Source: Plectosphaerella cucumerina (taxonomy: Eukaryota; Ascomycota; Sordariomycetes; Glomerellales; Plectosphaerellaceae). From it: a stretch of 64,000 bases of DNA. The notes beneath the pieces were generated by a model. The model had not been told where the DNA came from, did not search any database, and saw only the letters and a program-made list of their open reading frames with translations. This document shows, piece by piece, positions 45,121 through 56,236 of this stretch (positions are counted from its first letter, which is position 1; the number at the start of each line of letters is the position of its first letter). The stretch is taken from positions 5,022,001-5,086,000 of the forward strand of contig JAGPXD010000003.1 of NCBI GenBank assembly GCA_020746995.1, in the 5' to 3' direction. Both the position numbers and the translations under genes were made by a program.

Positions 45121-48100
45121 TTACTCCTTACCCTGGAACGCGAGGTTAGCGAATCTCGTCGCCCCCTCCTCCGTCGCCCGCGCCGCCTGGAACTGGCCCT
45201 GCGCCTCTTGAGACTGCGCCAACATGCCATCGGCGACACTCATCCACAGCAGGTTTCCGCTCCTGCGCGCCTGAGCCGAGGCGGCTTTTGCGCTCTTGAG
45301 CGCCTGCTCGCCCACGACGTTCTCGAACAGCTGGCTTCGCATGGCGCTCAGCGCGATGGACAGGCAGTACACGTTATTCGTCTTCTGCGCATTTCCCAAG
45401 GCGAGGCCGATGCTCTGCTTGACGGTTTGCATGCTCGCTGGCGGGCTCGTGGTGACCGTGGCGAGGACGAGGTCAAAGGCTGCTCTGATATCGTGGTCCT
45501 GGTGGTTTTTGCACACGGGCCGGAGCTGTTCGATGAGCGTTGACGTCGTCACGGTGTCGGCGTATGTTGGTGCTTGCAGGATCCATATGCGGTTCAGCGC
45601 GGCGAGGATGCAGACCTCCATCTTGGCGGGTTTTCGCCCCCCAGTCTCGGAAAGGTTGGCGCCGAGATCGAGCCTGCAGTCCTCGTAGAGGAGGAGCGCT
45701 GTCTCCAGGTCGCCCGTGCCTTGGTGGTAGACGCCTGCTAGATAGAGCGCGAAGAGGGCGCAGATTTCGTCCACGTCGGCGCTCGCGGCCTTTTGAAGAC
45801 GGGCAACGCACTTGTCGACGGTACCCCACTGGCTCTGCGTCGCGCAGTATAAGCCCGTTAGCAGCTGGAGGTAGCAGAAGACCTCTGTCCGCCACTTAGT
45901 CTGTCGGATGGCTTCTTGCAGAGAATTCGCCGTGACAGTCATGTCGCCGACCATTCTTTCGGACCCTGTATACATTGTCAGTGTACATACTTTGGATCAG
46001 GCTCATAGTAACTCACAGCGCTGCACAATGTCGAGCCCCTCTGCCCAAAAATCAGGGCTCTTCTTCTGACCCTTGGTCTGACCAGCGTTGGGCCTGTACA
46101 TGGTGGCAAGACCGCTAAAGGTGTAGACCAGGAGGAACATCTCGACCTTTGTCAGAAACGTCAGGGCCAAAAAGTCCTGACCCTCTTCCGCCGTGCCGGG
46201 CTGCAGCACCGACATTGTGTCGTCGCTTATGATGCTGGATGTTGAGTGCGGCTTCTTGATTGGAATGCGCATCCGCGTCCCGCTATTCGTCCATTCTTGA
46301 GAGGAGAGACAAGCATCCATGCGCTCTTGCAGTGTACTCAGCTTCTGGACCAGAATGTCCGGGATCTTCTGCTGCATGCCGCAGGCCAAATCAAGTAACA
46401 GGGAGAGAACGTCTAGTTGCGGGAGCTGCACCGAGGGCTCCATCTGATACTTCGCGGCCTGGGCCAGACATGTCTGCACACGCTCGATGGTGTCGGGCTT
46501 GATGGCGCGGAGATGGGCCAGCCCTTCCAGGAGTGAGGCAAGAACACCAAGGGCATGGTCGCCAGCGTCGTGCGCCAGAGAGGACAGGTTTTGCAGATTG
46601 TCGATGAGGGCCATGTCTGGTGGTGTCCCTGCGTATGTGTACAGGGTGGCTTTCAGAAGCCTGAAGGCGTAGACCCAGGGTATATGTTTCAACCTGCGCT
46701 TGGTTAGTTTGATTAACTCGGTCAGGATGGCTGTGCGAACGTACGTCTTGCAGTCGGCTATTTGCTTGTCGAGAGCAATGAAGGCGGCCTTTGGATTCCG
46801 CTGGAAGAGGACCTTGAGCGACACATATTGCATGCAGTACTTCAGGTCATGGAACCGATGCTACGCCGCCATGTCAGCCGCCAGTAAAAGCGAGGAGACT
46901 TGGGGCCTTACCTTTTCACACAGCTTGATACCCTGGAACAAAGTTGTCTCCGCCTCCTGAATGTTCTCTGTCTCTTCCAGCAATATCGACGCATATCGTA
47001 GTCTGGCCTTTGCCTCGTGCCGCGGCGAGAGCTTGTTGCTGTGTATTGCTGCATCGAGGCAGGCAAGTCCGGTTGACACCAACTTCTGGTATTCCTTGAT
47101 CTGAGGCTCGGAGAGGGTAGAGACGATGATGGGCAGCGCGGCCTGCGCCTTTGCCAAACATTCTTCGCCGACATGGACCAGCAGCGCATTTGTATCCACC
47201 GGCCTAGCCTTGACGCTCTTTGTGGACAAGGCCGGCGAGGCCTGTGTGGATGTAGCGGGTGATGGTCTCGGCGGGATGGCGGGGGACTTCATCGGGAGTG
47301 CCGGGGACTTCATCGGATGAATCGGTGGCCTGGCGGCGGGTATCGCGGGGCTGTTGTGTTGGCTTCTGTACTGGGTACTCTGGGCGCTCGGCGGCCGTGG
47401 TGGTTCGGCCATGGATGCATTCGACTGTGACAATCGTGGCTGGACAAATGTTTGAGGACTTGGTTGGGCTGGTTGGTTCAGGAGGGACGTGTTCTGGGCC
47501 AGTGGTTGTGGCCTTTGTTGGTAGAACTGCGGGCTCTGCTGCAGCACCGGCGATGGCTGCTGCTGATATGTCTGGAATGTCTGCTGTTGTTGCGGGTGCT
47601 GCCGTTGTTGTTGCTGCTGCTGCTGCTGTTGACGTTGTTGCTGTTGGTGCTGCTGTTGGTGCTGATGTTGGTGCTGCTGTTGGTGCTGCTGTTGCTGCTG
47701 CTGTTGCTGCTGCAAGCGAGCAAGCTCATATGTCTCTGGCGGGTACTGCGGCATGGAAACCTGGGGAGCGAGTCGTGGGGCGGCAGCCATGAATTGTGTT
47801 TGCGGCGGTCGCGCATCGAAAACGCCATCGTAGGAGGTGAACGCCCCGTTGTGGTTCGAGTTGGCGTTGGCGTTCATGTAGTTCGCGGCCATGTTCGGTC
47901 GTGGGTCGGGCGCGTAGCCTTGCGGCAGTTGATGCGGCTGCATATGCTGCATCTGAGGTTGTTGCTGAGGCTGTGGTGGTGGCGGGAGCGGTGGCCGTTG
48001 TTGTTGCATGTGCTGGTGCTGCTGCTGCATGTGTTGCTGGTGATGCTGCTGAGGTAGCTGCTGAGGCGCGCCATACTGGTACTGTGCCTGCGCCTGCGGC

Positions 48101-48183
48101 TGCTGGTGATGCGCGGGAGCATACTGATATTGCTGCTGGCCATTGTATGCCTGCCCCGAGGGCAATGAGCCCGGGTAAGGCAT
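45121..48183 (-). CDS. scc4: Cohesin loader subunit Scc4/Mau2 with polyglutamine N-terminus
   Basis: Scc4 (Mau2) partners Scc2 to load cohesin onto chromatin. Exons are 48183-46912, 46860-46017 and 45965-45121; both introns are 51 bp, GT-AG. The 986-residue product is longer than typical Scc4 because of a 350-residue N-terminal extension, rich in Gln, Pro, His and Met. It includes a Gln/His/Arg tract at about residues 157-205. The TPR superhelix starts after residue 360 (HVGEECLAKAQAALPIIVSTL) and continues through HRFHDLKYCMQYVSLKVLFQRNPKAAF to the end (ATRFANLAFQGKE). The ATG chosen is the first in frame and begins MPYPGSLPSGQAYNG. Family identification rests on the TPR part. Confidence 0.88.
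47583..47715 (-). repeat. CAG/CAA-type codon repeat encoding polyglutamine
   Basis: An imperfect trinucleotide array of CAG and CAA codons with scattered CAC and CGC on the minus strand, inside the first exon of scc4. Mixed CAG/CAA use suggests that selection for glutamine, and not pure repeat slippage, maintains it. Confidence 0.8.
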
Positions 48184-48212
48184 CGCTGTCAAAGCATAAG
48201 AAGGGCGACCGA

Positions 48213-48252
48213 TCGCGAGTCGCGGGTCGCGGATTGCGGGTCGCGGGTGTCG
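48213..48252 (+). repeat. Imperfect tandem GTCGCGG units
   Basis: About five degenerate 7-8 bp units (TCGCGAG, TCGCGGG, TCGCGGA, TTGCGGG, TCGCGGG) sit 30 bp upstream of the scc4 start codon, that is, in its leader or core promoter. Confidence 0.6.
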
Positions 48253-48857
48253 TCGGAGAGAAAGGAGGTCGAGGGTACGGTCGGTGGAAGATGAGCGACG
48301 CGTCGATGAGCAGTCAGTATCTGTCTATCCGGAAGTGTAGTCGTGGTCGGGCGGAGGGCGGATGGGTCGGTTCAAGATGGACTGGACTGGACGTGGGGTT
48401 GGAGATGTGAGGCGATCATGTCGAGTTGGCATGCATCCATGCAGAGTTCCCGCCGCACTTGAACGAGGGTCACGGCGCCAGGGCCACTGACTGGGACTGG
48501 ACCTTACTCGGGCTGATCCCGAGTGCCTCATGGGGGTGTCTCAACCAGGTTAGCGCCATTGCCGCTCTTGCCTGGTGAGGAAGCCCGCCCGCCTTTCCAG
48601 GTACATTGCCTTCAGAATCCATATATACCTTAAGAAGAGAATACCCGGAGCGAACTTTGATAGTAGGCTCAATTCACGATCCATTTATGTTTGCTGATCA
48701 TCAGGGGGTGTAATCTGCTCAGGTCAATATCAATTTTCAATCACTTTGATACTGTCTGAGGTGGACATGGAAAGGCCGGCGGGTCGACCTGACGAAAAAA
48801 GAACCCCCAGCCGGCTGACAGCAGCTGGCCATATCATGAGACCTCGGGCGGCCCGCC

Positions 48858-49330
48858 TCAGGGTCTCCTGCTCCCATCACCCACTCCGGACCCTGGAGCT
48901 TCCAGGTTCCCCCACGCCTTCTTCCGGGCCTCGTCCCGGGCCACCGTTCGGGCCTTCGACTCGGCCGCTTCCGCTTCGGCCTCTTCAGCCTCAGCCTCAC
49001 TTACAGTCCGAGGCACTTGGTTGGGCACGATCTGTATATTCCATCTTTCGTGTTCCCACTTCACAGGGCATACCTACAATTGATGAGGACCGCACCATTG
49101 GGTGCCTGGATCATCCCGCCTAGGCGCACCGTGATTCTTCCCGGCACGTCAGCTAGAGGCCAAGCTCCTTGTCGACATACTCGACCGGCCACTGGATTCA
49201 GTCCTATTCTCTGTCTGGGCGAAACCGTGTACACGAGGTTCGTGCCTTCTCTCGCCGAACTGTTCAAGGTAACATCCCTGTTCTCGCCATATTGTGGGAT
49301 GAAGAAGTAATGTGAGTAAGAGTTGGGCAC
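48858..49330 (-). other. Possible small gene or gene remnant, minus strand
   Basis: Two adjacent minus-strand frames look partly coding. The upstream one (49330-49061) starts MPNSYSHYFFIPQYGENRD with C-ending codons favoured in its first third. The downstream one (49064-48858) ends with a charged helix-like run (SEAEAEEAEAEAAES, then KARTVARDEARKKAW) with high GC at third positions. I could not find a splice pair that joins them in frame: the GTAGGT/GTATGC donors near 49085 and the ATACAG acceptor near 49037 give an early stop. It may be a decayed gene, a misjudged intron or chance. Confidence 0.25.
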
Positions 49331-50322
49331 AAGGTAAGATTTCGGGTTATATAGCCTGATTGGTCATTGCTCCAGGTAACAGAGCACCTCAGTCCCATGC
49401 TCTTTTTCGGCAACTGCATGGCAGCCAAAGCTTCTCAAGTGCGGGGAAAGAGGTGAGTCTGAGAGGCAGACCGACGACGTGTCGGACCGACGTGATGTTA
49501 TGTATCAGCATCGAGTTGTTTGAATGAAATGGTCCAGATCTCATTTTTGATCATCGTTGGCATGTGAACCAGCATCTCTAGATGACCAAGAATGCTCGTC
49601 TGCTTACATCCAAAACGCCGCTAGAGAACCTCAATATCGGCCCGGCGACTACGGCACCACCTAGGCCTTTGGTGTCACTGGGTACAATGAGCCATTCAGC
49701 CTATTCCTGATTTTTGGAACCAATTCCCAGGATGCCAAGTCCCGCTCTTCCGTCATCGCGCAAAACAATCCTGACAAAACCCCTCGGCCACTGCCGACGA
49801 GAACCCAGGGTCCCTTGCGTGGCCTCGCGGTTGACACACGTCCTACGCGCCGAGGTAGCTGCAAATGCCGACGATAGTTGGCCCGCCGGCCGATTGATCT
49901 ACCCAAGCGCGGCCATAGCTCCAGGAGTTTCCGTCTGGGGTCTATTAAACCACCTTGCCACCTCATAAGCGACGCAATGCTCCGCGCCCCCGACGACGAG
50001 AGGCCGCACGTGGCTGAGCCTCCAGTTGGGTGACGACTGACGAGGTGCGACTCGCGTAGCATTCGGCTGTCCTATATCGCCGGCAACCCCTGCCTTCGAC
50101 TGTCGTGATGGGGTTGCATTCGCGCAATAGCACGGCACATTCTCCCGGCAATTTGGGCGCCGGCTCATAACGAAGGGCCGATCGATGGGAAGAAGAAGGG
50201 GGCCTGAGCAGAAGGCCGGGCGCAGATCTCTAGATAAACCAGCTGTTCCCGCCGCTCCTCGGACGAGAGTTGGGATGAATCGCAAACGCATCCGTCTGAA
50301 CACCACTGAACCCCCCGCGAAG

Positions 50323-52518
50323 ATGCCATCCCTGACTGCACTGCGATTGACGCCTGTGGCGTTTCTCTGGGCGCTGCCTGGAGCTCTCGCTTATCCGCCT
50401 TCGTATCATCCTGTCGTCGTCAAGAATGCGAATAACCTCCTTCCGGCTTATGACTACGTCGTTGTTGGCGGCGGGACGAGCGGCCTCGTAGTCGCCAACC
50501 GCTTGTCGGAAAACCCGGGTAGGTCGAACGTCCCCTGGCGTCAAAAGCGATGAGCCAGCTGACGAAACCGCGATTCAAGCTGTTACTGTGTTGGTCATTG
50601 AGGCTGGCAGTCTGTAAGTCTACCCGGCACTACCTCTGTCCTGCTCGGGACAGCGACTAAGTGCCGCAATAGGGACAACGATGAGGATTTTGTGACCATC
50701 CCTGGACTGGCAGGAGGCGCCGTCGGAACAAAGTACGATTGGAACACCACCTATGCGGCCAATGAGTTTGTCGGGAACCGCGTCGTGTCGATCCCTCAAG
50801 GCAAGGTGGTCGGAGGCTCGACCAAGCTCAACCGCATGGTCTTCGATCGCGGGTCAAAGTCCGACTATGATTCCTGGGGAGCGCTTGGAAACGAAGGCTG
50901 GCAGTGGGATACCCTTCTCCCCTACTTCCAAAAGGTGATGATCCCTCAGGACATACCGAAGATGGCTTGTGCTGACACGTTGCCAGACCGAGACATTCAC
51001 CGAACCGACCCCTGAGATTCTCTCCGAGTACAACATTACCTGGGACGACGCCGTGCACGGAGAATCCGGCTACATCCAGACGAGCTACTCGCCTTTCTTC
51101 TGGCCGACAACCAGTGCGTACCATGATAATAGCTGAGAGTGGCCTGAACGCTGACCTGAGATCAGAGAACATTGTCGCGGCTACCCAAGAGCTCGGGATC
51201 GAAATTGCCAGGGACCAGGCAAACGGCAGCCCGATCGGCGGATACTTCTGCCCTCACAACCTTGACCCTGTTCAGCTCACCAGGTCTTCCGCAGAGGAAG
51301 CATACTACCGGACTGCTGTTGCCCGGCGCAACTTCCACTTGATCGCCAACAACCGAGTCACACGCCTCCGCACGACGAACGGTGCAGGAGGAGCGACTGT
51401 CACCGCTGTTGAGGTGTGTTAGCTTCCGGCTGGGCGATACTTCGGTTTGCTGACTTCTGAGTAGTTCACAGGCGCTCAGGGCGCTCAGAGCAGGAGCGTC
51501 GGCGTCCGGAAGGAAGCCATCTTGGCCGCGGGAGCGCTGCACACGCCCCAGATCCTGCAGCTTTCCGGCATCGGCGACCGAGCGCATCTCTCGACGATCA
51601 ATGTAACCACTGTCGTCGATCTCCCGGCGGTCGGCCAGAACCTTCACGATCACGTCTCTGTCGTCGTCGTGGCGCCTCGTAAGTCCAGTCCAACGTCCGC
51701 TCGTCGACATACAGTGCTGATGGGACATAGTGGGCAACGCACCCGTCGGACAGTCAGCCCTCACGTCGAATGCGACCTTCGCTGCCGAGGCCAGGGCACA
51801 GTATGACGCCCAACGCCAGGGCCCGCTGACTTCGCCCACCGGTGACTTCCTGCACTTCCTGCCCCTGTCAGTCATCTCAGACGCCGCGGACGCGATTTCA
51901 GCCGAGGCCGCCGCCCAAGATCCCTCCGCCCACCTGCTGCCTGGCACGCCCGCCTCGGTGGCTCAGGGGTATCGCGCTCTGCATGCTGAGCTCGCGGAGA
52001 AGCTCGCATCTCAGGACAGCGCGGTGATGGAGTACATCTGGGCCGACGATGTCATCGTGCTGGGTCTGCAGAAGCCATTCTCGCGCGGAAACGTCAAGGC
52101 CGCGTCGGGCAATGTGTTTGACGCGCCCGTCGCCAACTCGGGATTCCTCAGCAACCCTCTTGACGTTGCCCTTCTCAGGGAGGGCGTTCGGTTCGCACGT
52201 AAGATCCACGCGGCGCCTTCCATCGCGGCTCTGCAGCCTTTCGAGGTCGTGCCTGGGGCCAATGTCACGGCGGATGCCGACTTGGATGCCTTCATCAGGG
52301 GTTCGGCTGCAACTCTGTTCCACCCCTGCGGCACGGCTAAGCTGGGTGCTCGTGAGAACGGTGGCGTTGTAGACAAGAACCTGAAGGTTTATGGAGTGCA
52401 GAAGCTTCGTGTCGTCGATGCCAGCATCATGCCGATACACCCAGCGGCTCATTCCATGACGACGGTCTACGCTGTGGCGGAGAAGGCGGCGGATCTCATC
52501 AAGGCGGGGAACAGGTAG
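50323..52518 (+). CDS. Secreted GMC-family FAD oxidoreductase (aryl-alcohol/glucose oxidase-like)
   Basis: Glucose-methanol-choline oxidoreductases oxidise alcohols or sugars with FAD, often making H2O2 outside the cell. Exons are 50323-50518, 50580-50613, 50673-50934, 50987-51113, 51166-51413, 51465-51678 and 51731-52518, giving 622 residues. A signal peptide ends near residue 23 (LWALPGALA). The FAD Rossmann motif is VVVGGGTSGLVVANRL (47-61). GMC signature 1 lies at QGKVVGGSTKLNRMVF and signature 2 at GALHTPQILQLSGIG. The catalytic pair is His558 (FHPCGT) and His601 (AAHSM). Several N-x-S/T sites fit secretion. Start choice follows the signal peptide; an in-frame ATG upstream would bury it. 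The substrate cannot be read from the sequence. Confidence 0.9.
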
Positions 52519-52904
52519 ATGAGCTTGCTGCCAAGTATTGAAGCGGCTTCGTCGTTCAAGTTGTAAATAGGTGCTCAATCCACATACTTCGGTTCTTACT
52601 GAACATGGAACTTGCCGGTGGTGGTGGAGGGAAGATTGTAGGTAGCGATAACAGAACGACGTCAGAGATGGCGGTGGAATATTTCGATCGTGCCTCGGCA
52701 GGATCGAACGGCCCCGCTCTTTCTCGGTCTCAAGTCAATACTGACCAATAGAAGGGGCCAAAGAAACCTCAACACTAACCACCCGGCGATCCGCGAACGA
52801 CGGGGACCCCTGGCAAGTCTGGCCTCCACGTCTTTTTCACATGGGCCTTGGTGGGTTCGTACTATGCTGCGGACGGCCCGGGTGGGTAAAAAAAGGTCCA
52901 AAAG
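52519..52904. promoter_or_regulatory. Intergenic region GMC oxidoreductase / hydrolase
   Basis: A 386-bp stretch between tandem plus-strand genes. It should hold the oxidoreductase 3' UTR and the hydrolase promoter. No motif is obvious. Confidence 0.4.
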
Positions 52905-54571
52905 ATGGACTCGACATCCCTGATCCAACGTCTCTCTCACTTCTCCCCCCTCCGCCGCCTGTTCTCACTGGTGAACCGCCCAAGACTCCATCTCGTCGTC
53001 CTCGCCTGTCTCGCCATCAACCTCGTCCTGTTTCCATCGTCACCTCTCGCCAAGCTGTCTCGAATCGCCCGTCGGCTTCGCATTATGGAGTGGCTAGGGA
53101 AAGCCAAGATCAACTTCACGCACGCGGCGTCGCCGCTCGAGGTGCAAGCCGAGGATGGCCAGCTGACGGACCTGGTCAAGATCTGCGAGAAGACGGTGCC
53201 GCCGTGCCAGATGAACCCGCTGCTGTTCAACGGACATATCCAAACCTTCTGGACCGCTACCAAGCAGCACGGCCCGCCTGTGTACTACAAGCGGAAGCTC
53301 TTCACCGCCGACGACAAGACGTACGCGGGCACCTTTGCTGTGGACTTTGTTACCGAGCCGAACGAGGAGACGGACGATAGCTTGCCGCCGCGGACGACTT
53401 ACTTTACCGATGAGGAGGCGGAGAATCTCGGATCGGACGACAGTAAGCCCCATCTGGTCGTCCTGCACGGTCTGTCTGGTGGCTCTCATGAGATTTACCT
53501 ACGGCACTGCATCGCGCCGCTGGTAGCCGACAAGCGGTGGGAGGTTACGGTGGTCAACTCGCGAGGATGTGCAAAGAGCCCTATCACCAGCGCCGTGCTG
53601 TACAACGCCAGGGCCACGTGGGACTTTAGACAGGTGAGTGTTGTTCGGGTCAGTGGGTAGACGTATCAGGAGATGCTAACAGGCGGACACAGACGGTCAA
53701 GTGGTTGCAGAAGAAGTACCCGAACAGGCCGCTATTCGGACTGGGCTTCTCACTGGGAGCAAACATGCTCACCAACGTAAGTTCCTCACGCTGCCTCGCA
53801 TGAAGAATGTACTGATTTCAGTGCTAGTACTGCGGCGAAGAAGGCCCCAACTGTCCGCTCAAGGCGGCCATTGCCTGCTCGAACCCGTTCAACCTGGAGC
53901 TGTCGTGTCGCGGACTTGAGCGCACCTTGATTGGCAGAGAGGTGTACCTTCGGGTCATGGGAGGTCAGTCAGGTTCCACCCGCTACAAGAGGACTCAACT
54001 AACAACACTGCTCAGGATCCATGAAGGAGCTCATTAAGAACAACGAGCAGGCCGTGAGGAAGCACACCAAGCTGGACTACGACAAGATCCAGACTGTTAC
54101 CTACCTCACCGAGTTCGACAGGGAGGTGCAGTGCCCCGTGTGGGGTTATCCTACAGAATCGGCATACTACCGCGACGCCTCGTCCAGCGACTCCGTGCTC
54201 GCCATCAGGATACCCTTCCTCGCGCTCAACGCCGAGGACGACCCTGTAGGTTTCGTTGTTTTCCATTGTCGAGCGCCAGCTGACCCCCGTAGATTGCCCT
54301 CAAGGAGGCCCTCCCCTACCAAGAGTTCAAGCAGAACCCCAACACCGTGCTGTGCACGACATCCCTCGGCGGCCACCTGTGCTGGTTCGAACCCGGCGGC
54401 GGCCGCTGGCACGCGAAGCCCGTCAACAACTTCCTGAACTACATGGCCTTCGAAGTGAACCTCGATAGCATCAACAACAAGGTCGGTGGCGATGCCGAGG
54501 TCATCCAGGAGGGGGCGGTCTGGAACCCCATCAGGAGGAAGATGCAAATCTGCGACGCCTTTTACGCGTGA
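52905..54571 (+). CDS. YheT/Eht1-type alpha/beta hydrolase (acyl ester hydrolase or acyltransferase)
   Basis: It belongs to the ABHD1/3-YheT branch that includes yeast Eht1, Eeb1 and YMR210w, which make or cleave medium-chain fatty acid esters and monoacylglycerol. Exons are 52905-53633, 53693-53776, 53828-53963, 54016-54245 and 54293-54571, giving 485 residues. An N-terminal hydrophobic segment (LHLVVLACLAINLVLF) probably anchors it to the ER or lipid droplets. The family motif NPLLFNGHIQTFW is present, then the HGLSGGSHEIYLR oxyanion region. The triad is Ser263 (GFSLG elbow), an Asp in LNAEDDP (391 or 392) and His421 (SLGGHLCWFE). The exon 2-3 junction uses a TAG acceptor, because the earlier TTCAG would run into a stop. 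Confidence 0.88.
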
Positions 54572-54907
54572 TTTTTCCCATCTTCACCGGCGTTTTGGCC
54601 ATTGATAGAACTGTCATCTTGGACATGATCAGCGTGTTTGCGTATACATACAAGACGGAAGACAGGATAGACTCAGTCAGCAGCATTGCGAACATCTACA
54701 TATTCAGTTTGTGTTTCTGTCGTGGTATCTGCTCCAACGCCCAAAAAGATATTTGTAAAACAGTAAAAGACAGACCCATGCATGGATGTAGGTATGTAGA
54801 GTTTTGGCAACCCCATGCTCGAGCCCAAATTTTTGCCGCCCGCAAAACGCCGTACCAACGATGCAATCGTATCATCCCAACAATCCCCCCTCTCTCAAAC
54901 AACCTCC
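54572..54907. other. Convergent intergenic region hydrolase / loc1
   Basis: A 336-bp stretch between convergent genes, locally AT-richer than its surroundings, as expected of 3' UTRs. Confidence 0.45.
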
Positions 54908-55567
54908 TCACGCAAAGGCAACCCTCTTCTTGGCCTTTGTCGCCTTGGTGCCCGCCACCGTCAGCTCGTGGAGGCTCTCCTCCTTGTCTGCGAACTTTGA
55001 GGCGCTAGCGCGTTTCCTCTTCTTGCGCAGACCGTCCTTGACGTCCTCGAGCTTGGCCTTCTTCTCTTCCTCCTTCTTCTCGGCCTCGACGCGGCGCGCC
55101 TCGCGGATCTCCTCGAGCTGGCGCGCCTTGAGCATCTTGGACTCGATCTGGCCTTCTTTCTCGGCCTGGACGAGGGCGAGGATGGTGTTCATGCTCTCCT
55201 GGGGGGGAATAGTCAGTACGTGACATACGAAAGCTCGCCTCGACACATGGGGCTGGCAACGTACCCTGTCGTCCACGAAGACCTTGCCCTTCTTCTTGCC
55301 GCGGGGCTTCTCGACGCCCACGGGCGTGATCTTGTTCAGCGTCGGCACGCCCAGCTCCTTGTCCGAGTAAGTGCGGGTCTTGTTCCTCTTGCGCTGGTCC
55401 ATCAACCGCTGGATCTTGTTCTTGAGCGGGTTCTGCGTCGGCGGGGTCCCCTTTGGCGTCTTGGACTTGACGATGCCGTCGGGAGGGCCTGGCGGGGGAG
55501 GCTTCCTGTTGCCATGCTTGCCGCCGGCGTGCTTGTTCTTGACTGTCCTGGTCTTGTTGATGGCCAT
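54908..55567 (-). CDS. loc1: 60S ribosomal subunit assembly/export protein Loc1
   Basis: Loc1 is a small basic nucleolar protein needed for 60S biogenesis, and in yeast for ASH1 mRNA localisation. Exons are 55567-55265 and 55198-54908; the 66-bp intron (GTACGT donor, CCCCCAG acceptor) contains no stop in this frame, so an uninterrupted frame also exists. Splicing is favoured because it joins VFVDDR to ESMNTILALVQAEKEGQIESK exactly as in fungal Loc1. The spliced product is 197 residues: a Lys/Gly/Pro-rich head (KHAGGKHGNRKPPPPGPP), the core KELGVPTLNKITPVGVEKPRG and a long charged C-terminal helix ending KATKAKKRVAFA. Length and charge fit the family. Confidence 0.9.
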   Translation of the reverse strand: MAINKTRTVKNKHAGGKHGNRKPPPPGPPDGIVKSKTPKGTPPTQNPLKNKIQRLMDQRKRNKTRTYSDKELGVPTLNKITPVGVEKPRGKKKGKVFVDDRVRCQPHVSRRAFVCHVLTIPPQESMNTILALVQAEKEGQIESKMLKARQLEEIREARRVEAEKKEEEKKAKLEDVKDGLRKKRKRASASKFADKEESLHELTVAGTKATKAKKRVAFA

Positions 55568-56236
55568 TGTGGATGTTTGGGTTCGTGGGAGGTGTGTTGG
55601 CGAGTGCTTCGAGCAATGCGCCTGGGGGCGAGCTTTGGTGCAATGGGCGGTCCAGGATTTTTTTCGACCGTCGGGGGCGATAAGCTGATGGGGGAGCCGA
55701 TAAGCAAGGGGTCAGTGGAGGAGAATTGACACTCGGCACCAGCTGGGAACTTGGCACCCCTCACGGGTCCGGCCGTGCCGGCCGGGGGTCGTCCATCGGA
55801 TCCGGTATCTTTCCATCTTGGTTCCGAATCAATTCAACTCCGCTGGGCCGGCTACATCAAAGCAAATGGTTCGATTGTAAGCCAGATCTCCATCGAAGAC
55901 GATACCGAACCGAGGCTCACGGAGGTGTGTGGTTCGAGGCGAGCGGGGAATGAGACCGGCCAGGGGCCCGCGCCACCATCCGGCGGGAACCCCAGACTTC
56001 CTAGCACAGCGGGGCGCCAAATCCCCGCCTCGGCCGGGGGCCTGCATTGAGCTTGTGGTTGCAGCTCCAACTGAACCTCGGCATCGAAGTGAGCTTGACT
56101 ACTTTCCTTTCCCTGAACATCTCTTCATTCCATCAACAGCTCACTTCTACAACGCCGTACACCTTGAATTTAGCCAGTAGCGAGACCACGATATCTTTCC
56201 CATCTCTCACCAGACACACGCACACACCATCTCACC
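55568..56236. promoter_or_regulatory. Divergent promoter region loc1 / acyl-CoA dehydrogenase
   Basis: A 669-bp stretch between divergent start codons. The 150 bases before the dehydrogenase ATG are C/A/T-rich on the plus strand, a typical fungal leader. No ORF is supported. Confidence 0.45.

Larger units (their letters stand above)
48184..50322. other. Divergent intergenic region scc4 / GMC oxidoreductase
   Basis: A 2.1-kb stretch. Next to scc4 there is an imperfect tandem of GTCGCGG-like units (48213-48252). A TATATA element lies at 48622-48627. On the minus strand 48858-49330 has two frames with partial coding character, described separately. The rest carries nothing I can support. Confidence 0.4.

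Noticed and set aside
47452..48057. A Leu-rich plus-strand frame opposite scc4
   Set aside because: Poly-leucine here is the complement of CAG/CAA glutamine codons.
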